DNA of 53,519 nucleotides from a virus. Below the pieces are notes generated by a model that was not told the DNA's origin, ran no database searches, and saw only the letters and a list, made by a program, of their open reading frames with translations. Each line of letters opens with the position of its first letter. Positions within the stretch are counted from its first letter, which is position 1. The position numbers and the translations under genes were made by a program. Of the stretch, positions 6,826-15,168 are shown one piece after another. The stretch spans positions 1 through 53,519 of IMG/VR virus record IMGVR_UViG_3300020193_000033, one strand, 5' to 3'.

Positions 6826-7200
6826 ATGGATGATATGGGCACACCGGGCCCAAACCATCCAGCTCGTAAAGGACTTGCGCCCACAAATGTAACGCCTCTT
6901 CCTGGTATGAAGATGCGTAGGTTTCGTACCAATAAAAATAAACTAAAAGATTATCTTTTTGGCGCAGAGCAAGTAGAGTACGACACCCCCAAGTCAGACG
7001 ATGGCCCTTTTGTTACAGAGGCCGAATCCCCGTTAGCAAAGCACATTCAAGAGTCTATTAAAAACTCAGGTCTGGAAGGGCTAGAAAAGATGACACGGGG
7101 AGAACACTTTACTGCTGGTGAACAAGAAGCCAAGATTATCTCTATGGGTAAGTATGCAGAAGAGCGTAACATGAGAAAGATGGAGAAATCAAATGACTAA
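6826..7200 (+). CDS. Hypothetical protein
   Basis: This 124-residue protein has a basic N-terminal half (MKMRRFRTNKNKLKDYLFG) and a helical C-terminal half (GEQEAKIISMGKYAEERNMR). It starts one base after the previous stop and its end overlaps the next gene by 8 bases. No domain is seen. Confidence 0.6.
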   Translation: MDDMGTPGPNHPARKGLAPTNVTPLPGMKMRRFRTNKNKLKDYLFGAEQVEYDTPKSDDGPFVTEAESPLAKHIQESIKNSGLEGLEKMTRGEHFTAGEQEAKIISMGKYAEERNMRKMEKSND

Positions 7201-7438
7201 CGTTCCACGCCGTGATAGTAATCGTCCGGGATTTGCTCCAAGTAAAAAAATTACAGCTGCCGATATTATGGCTGATATTGCACGCCGTGCTGCTTTGCCT
7301 AAAGATCATCCAGAATATGCAATTGATGATGCTTCCGGTTCGGAAACCACTGGAGTTATGGGAATTAGAGATAGCAAAAAGTTACGTGCTAATGCGGCAG
7401 AATTAACTAGAGTAAAACGACGATCAAAGAAGAAATAA
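7193..7438 (+). CDS. Small basic hypothetical protein
   Basis: An 81-residue protein with an amphipathic helix (ITAADIMADIARRAALPKD) and a basic C-terminus (RVKRRSKKK). It sits immediately before the 374-residue gene with no gap. Function is unknown. Confidence 0.6.
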   Translation: MTNVPRRDSNRPGFAPSKKITAADIMADIARRAALPKDHPEYAIDDASGSETTGVMGIRDSKKLRANAAELTRVKRRSKKK

Positions 7439-8563
7439 ATGGCAAAAGATGTCGTAAAATCTAGTTCAGGATCTTCTAAATTTGAACCTGTAAAAATTGA
7501 ACCAACATCTGCAGAATTAGAGCAGCAAGGCGCATCCATTGTTCAAGGTTTATCTGAAACTGTGCATCCTGGTGGTACAAAACGCAGAGTAATTGGCATA
7601 CCTGAAGAGACTAAGGTTGATGACTATACTGGAGAGTTGACTGAACCTAATTTTGATTACTTAGATAAGCTTATGCGCAATAGGCCTGAGGTATCACGAC
7701 CTATACCTTGCGAACATGCCGGTACAAGACACCTAGGAACTGCTAGCCATTTTATTAAAGTTCCAGGGCGAGAAATGCACATGCCTGTTTGCGACCGACA
7801 TCTAGAAGCTGTCAACAGGAGTAGAGAGACAACACCTATTCCACTTACGCCTTCGCCCGCTAGTGAATATATGGGTGGAGAAGAATTTGCTAGTTATCCT
7901 ATTGTAAAAGAGGACTTACTTCATTATCGCATCCATCGTGCTAAAGAAAAAAAGCGTGGAGAGTTTAGGGATGAAAAGTTTGCTCAATCTGCTGGCGCTA
8001 CTCCGTGGACCGGAAGAAAGAAATCTACGCATGGCCCAGGAAGAGCACCTAGACCTAGGACTGCTGGTGACGAATTAAACGACGCAGACTGGAAAGCAAT
8101 GGTAGATGCTGGTATGAAAGCCCCACTAGCTACCCCAGCAGAGATAATCTCTCGTGCAAGAGAGGGTGGTGGACGTTCTAAAGTTCATATTGCACACCAA
8201 GCATTACTACATTCATTAAGCACTGCAGAAGACGGTTCTGTAGAACCTCACGCCCCAACATACTTTATGAGAGCTGGGAGTTTAGGATTAAATGCCGAAG
8301 AAGCAAAATCATTAATAGTTCCGGCTATTGCACACCACCGAAGAATAAACAAAACTACGTCCTTTGTTCCTGCACCGCCCCCAGCTACTCAATTTAAGAA
8401 AGTTGCTGAAGAGGATTTCCTTGCTCCAAAGCGCACTGAAACTCTGGCTAAACTGGCTGGTCTACAGCCTAGAACCCCCGACTCTCCCGCTCCAGAACTT
8501 ATGCAACCAGGACTTCCTGCACCCTCTCAAGGTAAAAAGAAGCGGGATACACGAAGCGAGTAA
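7439..8563 (+). CDS. Large hypothetical protein with Cys/His cluster
   Basis: This 374-residue, Pro- and charge-rich protein has no recognised family. At about residues 88-120 it has a Cys/His cluster (IPCEHAGTRHLG ... MPVCDRHLEAV), which could hold one zinc. A central basic part (WTGRKKSTHGPGRAPRPR) and a helical part near residues 220-290 follow. It resembles in style the disordered 785-residue protein at 30923: both lie at the end of strings of small basic genes. The start is directly after the previous stop. A promoter-like box for the next gene follows its end. Confidence 0.6.
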   Translation: MAKDVVKSSSGSSKFEPVKIEPTSAELEQQGASIVQGLSETVHPGGTKRRVIGIPEETKVDDYTGELTEPNFDYLDKLMRNRPEVSRPIPCEHAGTRHLGTASHFIKVPGREMHMPVCDRHLEAVNRSRETTPIPLTPSPASEYMGGEEFASYPIVKEDLLHYRIHRAKEKKRGEFRDEKFAQSAGATPWTGRKKSTHGPGRAPRPRTAGDELNDADWKAMVDAGMKAPLATPAEIISRAREGGGRSKVHIAHQALLHSLSTAEDGSVEPHAPTYFMRAGSLGLNAEEAKSLIVPAIAHHRRINKTTSFVPAPPPATQFKKVAEEDFLAPKRTETLAKLAGLQPRTPDSPAPELMQPGLPAPSQGKKKRDTRSE

Positions 8564-8572
8564 TTTACCTGC

Positions 8573-8578
8573 TAGGAT
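8573..8578 (+). promoter_or_regulatory. -10 box placed for a leaderless transcript
   Basis: TAGGAT lies exactly 6 bases before the ATG at 8585, and no good ribosome site is present. This spacing puts transcription start at or next to the A of the ATG, the geometry of leaderless genes common in actinobacteria. The same 6-base spacing occurs before the gene at 28267. No clear -35 box is seen. Confidence 0.35.
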
Positions 8579-8584
8579 AACTAC

Positions 8585-9166
8585 ATGTCTAACATCCCTA
8601 TTTTGGGTAGTGGAAACACGCCCGCTGATCAAGGTACATATACCGCGATCAAAGATGAAGGCCCAAAGATACGTCTTCTCTATTGCTATAACTGTAAGAG
8701 CATAGAAGAGTTGCCTGACTTTGAAGGCCGTCCAGAAGATGACACTTTGCTTGAGATCCTTGTTGAGAAGCACCAATCTGCAGGCGTACCTCACACAGGG
8801 TTTCTATCTAAGATCGGAGTAAAAATCTGGTCACAGGAGAAATACAGAAAAGAGATCATTAAGAATCTCAGAACTAGAGTTGGTGGTGGTCTTGCAGATA
8901 TTGACCCAGACTACTACACCACAAAAGCAACTTTCTATGATGATGCAATGAGGTGTTACAACTTGCATTTGCGTCCAGAAGGAAGCTGTGTAGACTGGCG
9001 AGCTAAGAACAAGCGTCTTTTACCAAAGACTTCTGAACTTAGAAAAGAGGTAGGATTAGAGTCGGCAGCAAAGTCTGCCAGCACTGAAGTTTACCTCTGT
9101 GACTTCTGTCCAGTCAAAACGCATTATGTAACAAAACAACGTCAAGAAAAAGGCCTCTACAAATAA
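8585..9166 (+). CDS. Hypothetical zinc-binding protein of actinophage type
   Basis: This 193-residue protein has a CxxC near the N-terminus (LLYCYNCKSIEELP) and another near the C-terminus (VYLCDFCPVKTHY), so the two ends may share a zinc. Between them is a helical region with RVGGGLADIDPDYY and an AMRCYNLHLRPEGSCVDW motif. Proteins with this layout are frequent in actinobacterial phages, with no known role. A possible leaderless promoter precedes it. Confidence 0.65.
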   Translation: MSNIPILGSGNTPADQGTYTAIKDEGPKIRLLYCYNCKSIEELPDFEGRPEDDTLLEILVEKHQSAGVPHTGFLSKIGVKIWSQEKYRKEIIKNLRTRVGGGLADIDPDYYTTKATFYDDAMRCYNLHLRPEGSCVDWRAKNKRLLPKTSELRKEVGLESAAKSASTEVYLCDFCPVKTHYVTKQRQEKGLYK

Positions 9167-9174
9167 GGAGCATC

Positions 9175-9429
9175 ATGTCAGAAGAAACAAAAGAAACACC
9201 AAGCAAGCCTAAGATGAAGACGGGCTTTGCCGTATTGATTAATGAGAATGGAGATATGTTCGTAGAGAGAAACCCTCAAGTTTTTGCTCTGGAACTTGAT
9301 CGAGAAACTACTCTTGTCGAAGTACGCCGGTTTTGTGCTGAAATCGTCAGCGATTTGCAAGCGCAGGCTGCTGCTGAGTACACCGTGCTCCGTATGAAGC
9401 AGCTAGAGCCTTCCGTGGGGACGGAATAA
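9175..9429 (+). CDS. Small hypothetical protein
   Basis: The 84-residue protein has a beta-like stretch (TGFAVLINENGDMFVERNPQ) followed by a helix (LVEVRRFCAEIVSDLQAQAA). A good AAGGAG lies before the ATG. It may partner the preceding protein, with only 8 bases between them. No family is recognised. Confidence 0.6.
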   Translation: MSEETKETPSKPKMKTGFAVLINENGDMFVERNPQVFALELDRETTLVEVRRFCAEIVSDLQAQAAAEYTVLRMKQLEPSVGTE

Positions 9430-9468
9430 ACCAAGACGTATCGACATACTCAGTGAAAGAATAGGGCT

Positions 9469-10395
9469 ATGAGTTACGTAGATGCTATAGCCAAGAGTGG
9501 GCCTATCCCCGCTATTTCACCAGCATCCACATCCTATTTCAGCGCACCCTCACCTATGCTAGACCCAAAACTATTTGATATAGAAGATAGATTATTACCG
9601 TTCATTCGAACAGGTGTTCTAGATCTATTGATGAGCCACTTAAATAAACGCTTTAACAATGCTCATAGTTGGACTAAGGCATGGCTTGCAGGCTCAGGCG
9701 TATCCCATCAATGGGAAGCTGCTAGACAGCCTGGAGACCTGGACTGTTTAGTCGGCATAGACTATGTTAAATTCAGAGAGTCTAATCAGGACTACATTGG
9801 GTTTTCAGATCGTGAGATTGCTAAAGAAATAAACGAAACTTTCTATGATGATTTAACACCCAATACTATCAACTGGCACGGATTCGAACTAACGTTTTAT
9901 GTTAACGAGCAATCAGACATCAGAACTATCAATCCATACGCAGCGTACGATTTGATTTTAGATGACTGGACTGTAGAACCAAAGTACGAAACTCCTCCTC
10001 GCAATACGCAGTGGGATTTGCGTTCTAATAGAGATTATGAACGGGGGTCTGAATTGGTATCTAGATATACCTTAGCACTAAATGAGGTACGTGCTGCCAA
10101 AAACCCTGCACATCGAATCAACGCAGAGTCAAAACTAAAATTAGCTACTGAACAAGCTATATCATTCTTTGACGAGATTTACGCTGGCCGAAAGGTTGCA
10201 TTCAGCAGCATAGGTCAGGGATATTCTGATTTCAATAACTATAGATGGCAAGCTGGCAAAAAAACTGGAGTAATACAGGCACTACGAACAATCAAAGATC
10301 ATAAAAAGGCAGCAGAAGAAGCAAGCCAGCTAGAGACATATGGCGTAGAGCTACCTGATGCAGATGTTATGGTCAGGAGAGCTCTAAGGCCATAG
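9469..10395 (+). CDS. Nucleotidyltransferase-fold protein
   Basis: This 308-residue protein carries the signature of the polymerase-beta-type nucleotidyltransferase superfamily: a Gly-Ser in WLAGSGVSHQ (Gly75-Ser76) and, after a helix, the metal-binding pair in GDLDCLVG (Asp90 and Asp92). A third carboxylate may lie in the strand around INWHGFELTFY. The substrate cannot be told; the family adds nucleotides to RNA, proteins or small molecules. It begins an apparent operon with a HAD-like protein, a TGT-like protein and ribonucleotide reductase, joined by zero gaps or overlaps. Confidence 0.7.
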   Translation: MSYVDAIAKSGPIPAISPASTSYFSAPSPMLDPKLFDIEDRLLPFIRTGVLDLLMSHLNKRFNNAHSWTKAWLAGSGVSHQWEAARQPGDLDCLVGIDYVKFRESNQDYIGFSDREIAKEINETFYDDLTPNTINWHGFELTFYVNEQSDIRTINPYAAYDLILDDWTVEPKYETPPRNTQWDLRSNRDYERGSELVSRYTLALNEVRAAKNPAHRINAESKLKLATEQAISFFDEIYAGRKVAFSSIGQGYSDFNNYRWQAGKKTGVIQALRTIKDHKKAAEEASQLETYGVELPDADVMVRRALRP

Positions 10396-10860
10396 ATGAG
10401 AACTGCATTAATATCACTTGAGGGCGTGCTGTGCACCGAAGTTGGAGATCCAATTCCAGACGGGATTAAACTATTTCGAGTATTAGCAGAGCATTATCGC
10501 ATCGCAATTGCTTCTGATCAGACACCAGAGTTAACAGAGCACTGGCTTAAATCTAATCTCATTGTTGGGTATGCGGAGATATATGATGATAAATACGCCT
10601 TTGAAGGGCAAGACCTACGCATGCGACAGCTCGACGTCGCTAGATCCCGGGGACGTGTTGAGATGTTTATAGATCCAGATATAGACCGCTGTGCCTACGC
10701 TGTAGAGAACAATGTACCTACATTGTTATTTGCTTCCCCTAAGTTTGTTAGAACTACACGTTCTATCAAGCCTTGGAAGACATTGTCGGAGGAAGTGGAG
10801 CGCCAACGTTTGGCCCTCCTTGAGGCTGAAATAGGTAGCAAGGTGAAAAGATTTGAATGA
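10396..10860 (+). CDS. HAD-like protein lacking the usual nucleophile
   Basis: This 154-residue protein follows the HAD phosphatase layout: motif I in RTALISLEGVLC, motif II in RIAIASDQTPEL and motif IV in EMFIDPDIDRC. In active HAD enzymes motif I is DxDGT; here the nucleophile position is Ser7 and the second acid is Glu9 (SLEGV). It may therefore be inactive as a phosphatase or have another activity. It starts right after the nucleotidyltransferase stop and overlaps the next gene by four bases (ATGA). A role in nucleotide or RNA end chemistry with its neighbours is inferred. Confidence 0.6.
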   Translation: MRTALISLEGVLCTEVGDPIPDGIKLFRVLAEHYRIAIASDQTPELTEHWLKSNLIVGYAEIYDDKYAFEGQDLRMRQLDVARSRGRVEMFIDPDIDRCAYAVENNVPTLLFASPKFVRTTRSIKPWKTLSEEVERQRLALLEAEIGSKVKRFE

Positions 10861-12350
10861 ACATAGTATTCCTAGGGGGAGAAGTACCCTCACATAGATT
10901 GCTGTTGATTGACAACGGGGTTAAGCACATTGGCGTAAGCTACTGGGGCTTGGCAAAGCGAGGCCTACCTAAGACCAAAGACTATCTATTATCAGAGAAG
11001 TACCCTGACGACGTAAAGCTGTATGTTGCCGGCGGCGGAGCTAATCCTAACCTGAGCAAGGCTGAGCTCGAAGAGCATGCGGCCAACTTTGAAGATTGGG
11101 TAGCAATTAACTATGATCGTATATCAGGGGTTATTGAGTTTGATGCACCAGCTCTCGGTCAAGACTGGATTGTCCAGCAGAGAAAGACTTTGGGCTTTGA
11201 GCTCGGAGACAAGTATTGGCCCGTATGGCATTCGCAGCATGGACATCCGGCACTACTAGCTTTATCGGAGCAGTGGACTAACGTTGCTCTTCTAGGAGAG
11301 TCCATAGAAGCGGACGCTACCCTATCAGGACGCACCAGAGCCCTTCAGAACCAGTTTGGAACTAACTTCCACGGTTTAGGGTGCGCCAAGCCTGACAACC
11401 TCAGACAAGTGCCTTTAACGACCGCTAGCACGCTCTCCTGGCTATCGCCAATGATGAGGGGCGAAACAATAGTTTGGGATGGAACTAAATTAGTAAGATA
11501 TCAGAAAAAGCAAAAAGACCAAGCACGTCCTCGTTATAAAGCTGTTATAGAACGAGCAGGTTTGGACTTCGACAAGATTATTAATGATGATAGTAACGAG
11601 GTAACTCGCCTCGCTATTTGGAGCTACCTGCAGTTGGAGGACGCATTGGATAAAAAGAAACCACCACACTTACGTCTGTTATCTGATAACAGTGATGATA
11701 AGGATACCGCAGGTTCTGCGGAAACACTAGGGTTGGAACCTGATAACAAGGGTGTTGAGATGCGGAAAGAAACTGCTTCTGCAACTATAAACATAGTTCC
11801 TAGAGATCCATCAGAAACTATGAATTTACCCGTATTTTCAGTATCTACGAAGAGAGTTATAGATAAAGACGAAGAAGGAAGGGACCTGATAAGAGACGTA
11901 AACGTGCTTGGATCTAACCAGTCTTCATTACGTCAATGTAATACGTGTTTTGTAGCAGCAAACTGTCCTGCATTTAAAGCAGATTCAACATGTGCATTCA
12001 ACCTTCCAGTAGAGGTTAAGACTAAAGATCAACTTAAGGGATTGCTCAACGCCATCATAGAGATGCAAGGTGCTAGAGTTGCCTTCTCTCGTTACGCCGA
12101 GGAATTAAACGGCGGATACCCAGATCCAAATACTGGACAAGAAATAGATCGACTATTTAAGATTGTAAAACAACTGAAGGAGCTGGAGGACAACCGAGAG
12201 TTCGTCAGGATGACCGTAGAACGACAGACCTCTGGAGGTGTTATGTCTGCCCTTTTTGGGGATAGAGCTAACACTCTGAGACAACTGCCCAACGATGGAT
12301 TATCCGAGGCGGAAACTAGTAAAATTATCTCTGAACATATCGAAGACTGA
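10857..12350 (+). CDS. TGT/DpdA-like barrel protein with C-terminal Cys cluster
   Basis: This 497-residue protein starts MNIVFLGGEVPSHRLLLIDN and continues with VSYWGLAKRGLPKTKDYLL, YVAGGGANPN and ISGVIEFDAPALGQDWI. The order of these strands and the polar residues at their ends resemble the TIM-barrel of phage tRNA-guanine-transglycosylase-like (DpdA-type) proteins. About residues 362-382 form a Cys cluster (RQCNTCFVAANCPAFKA, then TCAFNLP) that could bind zinc or an iron-sulphur centre. The C-terminal 110 residues are helical. It could take part in 7-deazaguanine DNA modification, but no queuosine-pathway genes (FolE, QueC/D/E) are in the window. Assignment is moderate at best. Confidence 0.4.
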   Translation: MNIVFLGGEVPSHRLLLIDNGVKHIGVSYWGLAKRGLPKTKDYLLSEKYPDDVKLYVAGGGANPNLSKAELEEHAANFEDWVAINYDRISGVIEFDAPALGQDWIVQQRKTLGFELGDKYWPVWHSQHGHPALLALSEQWTNVALLGESIEADATLSGRTRALQNQFGTNFHGLGCAKPDNLRQVPLTTASTLSWLSPMMRGETIVWDGTKLVRYQKKQKDQARPRYKAVIERAGLDFDKIINDDSNEVTRLAIWSYLQLEDALDKKKPPHLRLLSDNSDDKDTAGSAETLGLEPDNKGVEMRKETASATINIVPRDPSETMNLPVFSVSTKRVIDKDEEGRDLIRDVNVLGSNQSSLRQCNTCFVAANCPAFKADSTCAFNLPVEVKTKDQLKGLLNAIIEMQGARVAFSRYAEELNGGYPDPNTGQEIDRLFKIVKQLKELEDNREFVRMTVERQTSGGVMSALFGDRANTLRQLPNDGLSEAETSKIISEHIED

Positions 12351-12365
12351 GGAGGGGGGTTTATT

Positions 12366-14420
12366 TTGTTTTCATTTAAACTAACAGAAGAGTTTGTGAA
12401 CGGGTATCGAGGAGAGCCAGTACCTTGGGGCTATAAAGATGCTGCGGGTAACTCGGTAGGTGAGATTACCTTTCTAAGAACATACTCTCGGCTTAAAGCA
12501 GACGGCACTAAAGAGACATGGGTAGACGTTTGTGAACGGGTTATCAACGGCATGTACTCTCTTCAGAAAGACCACGCAAAGACGAACCGTTTACCTTGGA
12601 ACGATTCCAAAGCCCAATCCTCAGCCAAAGAAGCATTTGATCGGCTATGGAATTTGAAGTGGACTCCACCAGGACGCGGACTATGGGTAATGGGAACTCC
12701 CATAGTCAATGAGCACAGAAATTCTGCAGCTCTTCAGAACTGCGCATTTGTATCAACCCTATCTATGACTAAAGTTGACCCCTCAAGACCTTTTGCATTT
12801 TTGATGGAAGCATCTATGCTGGGAGTTGGTGTTGGATTTGACAACAAAGGAGCGGATAAAGAATTTACAATCTACGCTCCGCAACAAGGAGAACAATATG
12901 TCATACCAGACACCCGAGAAGGATGGGTTGAATCCGTCATCCTCCTTATCAATGCCTACCTCAGACCAGATTCGAAAACTCCAGTATTTGATTACAAAGA
13001 GATTCGCCCAGCGGGAACGCCAATTAAGACTTTTGGCGGAACGGCAGCGGGACACGAACCGTTAGAAAGGCTTCATAACCATATCCGTCGTATCTTCGAT
13101 GGGAGGTCAGGTGAAAAGCTCACTCGTAAAGATATTGCTGATATCGGCAATTTTATCGGCGTTTGCGTCGTTAGCGGTAACGTACGCCGTAGCGCTGAAT
13201 TACTTATTGGTCGTATTGACGATTCTGACTTTCTCAACTTAAAGAATGCCGAGGTATATCCAGAGCGCAACAGCTACGATCCGACAAATCCTGGGTGGGC
13301 CTGGATGTCAAACAATTCAGTTGAAGTATCTGTAGGACAAGACCTAACTCCCATCATTGATGGTATTGCTCGTAACGGTGAGCCTGGAGTTATCTGGATG
13401 GACGTAACTAAGCAATATGGTCGTTTAGCAGATCCCATTAACAATAAAGACTGGAGAGCTGCTGGATACAATCCTTGTGCCGAGCAGTCTTTGGAATCTT
13501 TTGAATGCTGTACTCTTGTAGAAACATATCTCAATCGTCACGACAATCTTGAGGACTTTAAAAGAACTCTTAAGTTTGCATATCTCTATGCCAAGACTGT
13601 AACTCTTCTCCCAACACATTGGGAAGAGACAAATGCAATTATGCAGCGCAACCGCCGTATTGGAACATCTATTAGCGGAGTTGCCAACTTTGCAGACAAC
13701 CGTGGTTTACCGGAGCTTAGAACCTGGATGGATTCGGGATACGAAGTTATTAAGAACTATGATCGTACATACTCAGAGTGGTTAGGCATCAGAGAGTCAT
13801 TAAAGATGACTACAGTCAAGCCATCTGGAACAGTTAGCATTTTAGCGGGTGAATCTCCAGGAGTACATTGGCCAGTAGGTGGAAAGTATTTTCTAAGAGC
13901 TATTAGATTTGCTAATTCAGACCCAATGCTCCCATTATTCATAATGGCAAAGTATCGAGTAGAACCAGCAGTCGAGTCACCAGACACAACATCAGTTGTA
14001 TTCTTTCCGATCCAGTCAGGCGCAGTTAGGTCGGAGAAAGAAGTCTCTATCTATGAAAAGATTGGATTGGCAGCGACAGTTCAGAGATATTGGTCTGATA
14101 ATTCAGTTTCGGTAACTATCAGCTTTGACCCCGAGTCGGAGGGTAATCACATCGGAACTGTATTGCACATGTACGACGGTCAACTCAAGACGGTCTCATT
14201 CCTTCCGTCAGGAAATCACGTTTATCCCCAGATGCCATACACCCAAATTACAAAAGAAGAGTATGATGACGCAACTATGACCTTATTTCCTATAGACTTT
14301 GTTGGCGTATATGCGGGCATGGCGGCCGATGCTGTCGGAGAAGCATATTGCACCACAGATTCTTGTGAAGTAAAGCTAATCAAAGATAATAGTCAGGGGA
14401 AAGTACATGCAAGAAGATAA
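12366..14420 (+). CDS. nrdJ: Adenosylcobalamin-dependent ribonucleotide reductase (class II)
   Basis: This enzyme reduces ribonucleotides to deoxyribonucleotides with adenosylcobalamin and supplies dNTPs for phage replication. At 684 residues it matches the monomeric class II type (Lactobacillus RTPR). Key residues are visible: Cys126 in LQNCAFVS and Cys382 in SFECCTL (active-site redox pair), catalytic Cys371 and Glu373 in NPCAEQSLES, and the C-terminal shuttle pair Cys662/Cys667 in YCTTDSCEVK. The spacing of Cys371 and Cys382 (11 residues) equals that of Cys408/Cys419 in RTPR. The start is a TTG with GGAGGGGGG upstream. The strict B12 need links it to the CobS/CobT-like pair at 17307-20719. 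Confidence 0.95.
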   Translation: MFSFKLTEEFVNGYRGEPVPWGYKDAAGNSVGEITFLRTYSRLKADGTKETWVDVCERVINGMYSLQKDHAKTNRLPWNDSKAQSSAKEAFDRLWNLKWTPPGRGLWVMGTPIVNEHRNSAALQNCAFVSTLSMTKVDPSRPFAFLMEASMLGVGVGFDNKGADKEFTIYAPQQGEQYVIPDTREGWVESVILLINAYLRPDSKTPVFDYKEIRPAGTPIKTFGGTAAGHEPLERLHNHIRRIFDGRSGEKLTRKDIADIGNFIGVCVVSGNVRRSAELLIGRIDDSDFLNLKNAEVYPERNSYDPTNPGWAWMSNNSVEVSVGQDLTPIIDGIARNGEPGVIWMDVTKQYGRLADPINNKDWRAAGYNPCAEQSLESFECCTLVETYLNRHDNLEDFKRTLKFAYLYAKTVTLLPTHWEETNAIMQRNRRIGTSISGVANFADNRGLPELRTWMDSGYEVIKNYDRTYSEWLGIRESLKMTTVKPSGTVSILAGESPGVHWPVGGKYFLRAIRFANSDPMLPLFIMAKYRVEPAVESPDTTSVVFFPIQSGAVRSEKEVSIYEKIGLAATVQRYWSDNSVSVTISFDPESEGNHIGTVLHMYDGQLKTVSFLPSGNHVYPQMPYTQITKEEYDDATMTLFPIDFVGVYAGMAADAVGEAYCTTDSCEVKLIKDNSQGKVHARR

Positions 14421-14559
14421 CTTAGATCCGGATTTATTTGAGGATGAGTTTGATGATGAATTTGCCGATGAATGGCCAGATGAATTGTCAGATATTGAAG
14501 ACTTAGAAGAATTAGAAGAGTTGGAAGATGATTTTGAGGAAATAGAAGGAAATAGATAA
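14407..14559 (+). CDS. Very acidic mini-protein, 50 residues
   Basis: This frame starts inside the last codons of nrdJ and encodes a protein of which well over half is Asp or Glu (FEDEFDDEFADEWPDELSDI). Such extreme acidity is seen in DNA-mimic proteins that block host DNA-binding enzymes, and also in simple linkers. It has no clear ribosome site and would depend on coupling to nrdJ. It is followed by a terminator. The opposite strand shows Ser-rich shadow frames. Confidence 0.5.
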   Translation: MQEDNLDPDLFEDEFDDEFADEWPDELSDIEDLEELEELEDDFEEIEGNR

Positions 14560-14587
14560 GGACTGGCGAAATGCGCCAACACAAACA

Positions 14588-14615
14588 TTAGCCCCCGCCG
14601 TAAGGCGAGGGCTAA
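14588..14615. terminator. Hairpin terminator between converging operons
   Basis: TTAGCCC-CCGCC, loop GTAA, GGCG-AGGGCTAA forms a stem of 12 pairs with one mismatch. It lies between the end of the plus-strand nrdJ operon and the end of the minus-strand block, so it can serve both. There is no long T-run on either side. Confidence 0.65.
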
Positions 14616-14635
14616 CGTATTTATATACAGTCCTG

Positions 14636-14752
14636 TCAGGATGTAGTTTCAGGGTATTGACACTCACAGGTTTCGACATCAAAGTCTCCATCTGGGCTTG
14701 TCCAACCCACAGTCCCACTTCCATAACACGTTGTGCAGTCTGTTTTAGTCAT
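14636..14752 (-). CDS. Cys-rich mini-protein with DnaJ-type knuckle
   Basis: This 38-codon frame reads MTKTDCTTCYGSGTVGWTSP and ends in a second cysteine pair (TCECQYP). CxxCxGSG is half of a DnaJ-type zinc finger. It is the last gene of the minus-strand block and starts three bases after the previous stop. It is short, but the motif is specific. Confidence 0.5.
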   Translation of the reverse strand: MTKTDCTTCYGSGTVGWTSPDGDFDVETCECQYPETTS

Positions 14753-14755
14753 TGG

Positions 14756-14938
14756 CTACACGTCGAACTTGTAATGCTCACGCGAGCCTTTGTTAACCTT
14801 GCGATATCCGGGAAACTTTTCTAAATCCCGGTCTCCATGACTAAACTCCCAATATAGTTGATCAGCTTCTTTTCTATCTTGGGCTTCGAAAGTTATTTCG
14901 AAAGTGTTAGTCACTGTGTGCTCAACTTTAAACTTCAT
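14756..14938 (-). CDS. Small hypothetical protein
   Basis: The 60-residue protein starts with a beta-like stretch (KVEHTVTNTFEITFEAQDRK) and continues with a helix and a charged tail (YRKVNKGSREHYKFDV). It overlaps the upstream gene by four bases (ATGA); GGGGGAA lies before the ATG. No family is recognised. Confidence 0.6.
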   Translation of the reverse strand: MKFKVEHTVTNTFEITFEAQDRKEADQLYWEFSHGDRDLEKFPGYRKVNKGSREHYKFDV

Positions 14939-15168
14939 GCGTGTTCCCCCACAACTTTATTCGCCAAATCAACAAAGTCCTCTGCAGCAATACTCTGCCA
15001 ATAGTATTCACCATCTTCGTATTGAAAGACGACCTCAGACCATTGGTCAGGGGTCATAGTCAAATCCTTTGTGTAGCCTTCGATAGTCTCTTTGTCCCAA
15101 TACGCAACAATGAGTTCGTGGTCAGGCTTGTATTGCTTTAATTGCTCTACAAGTTCTTGAACTTTCAT
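14935..15168 (-). CDS. Small hypothetical protein, paralogue of upstream gene
   Basis: This 77-residue protein begins MKVQELVEQLKQYKPDHELI and shares its plan with the next gene upstream (15165-15401): a helix, then P-[DE]-x-E-[LV]-I, a W-x-K-[ED]-T motif, T-x-x-x-W-x-x-VV and an acidic stretch. The two overlap by four bases, which suggests a tandem duplication. Function unknown. Confidence 0.65.
   Translation of the reverse strand: MKVQELVEQLKQYKPDHELIVAYWDKETIEGYTKDLTMTPDQWSEVVFQYEDGEYYWQSIAAEDFVDLANKVVGEHA

Noticed and set aside
14376-14588. Minus-strand Ser/Asn-rich frame
   Set aside because: It is the antisense shadow of the acidic mini-protein (GAT/GAA codons) and crosses a terminator arm.
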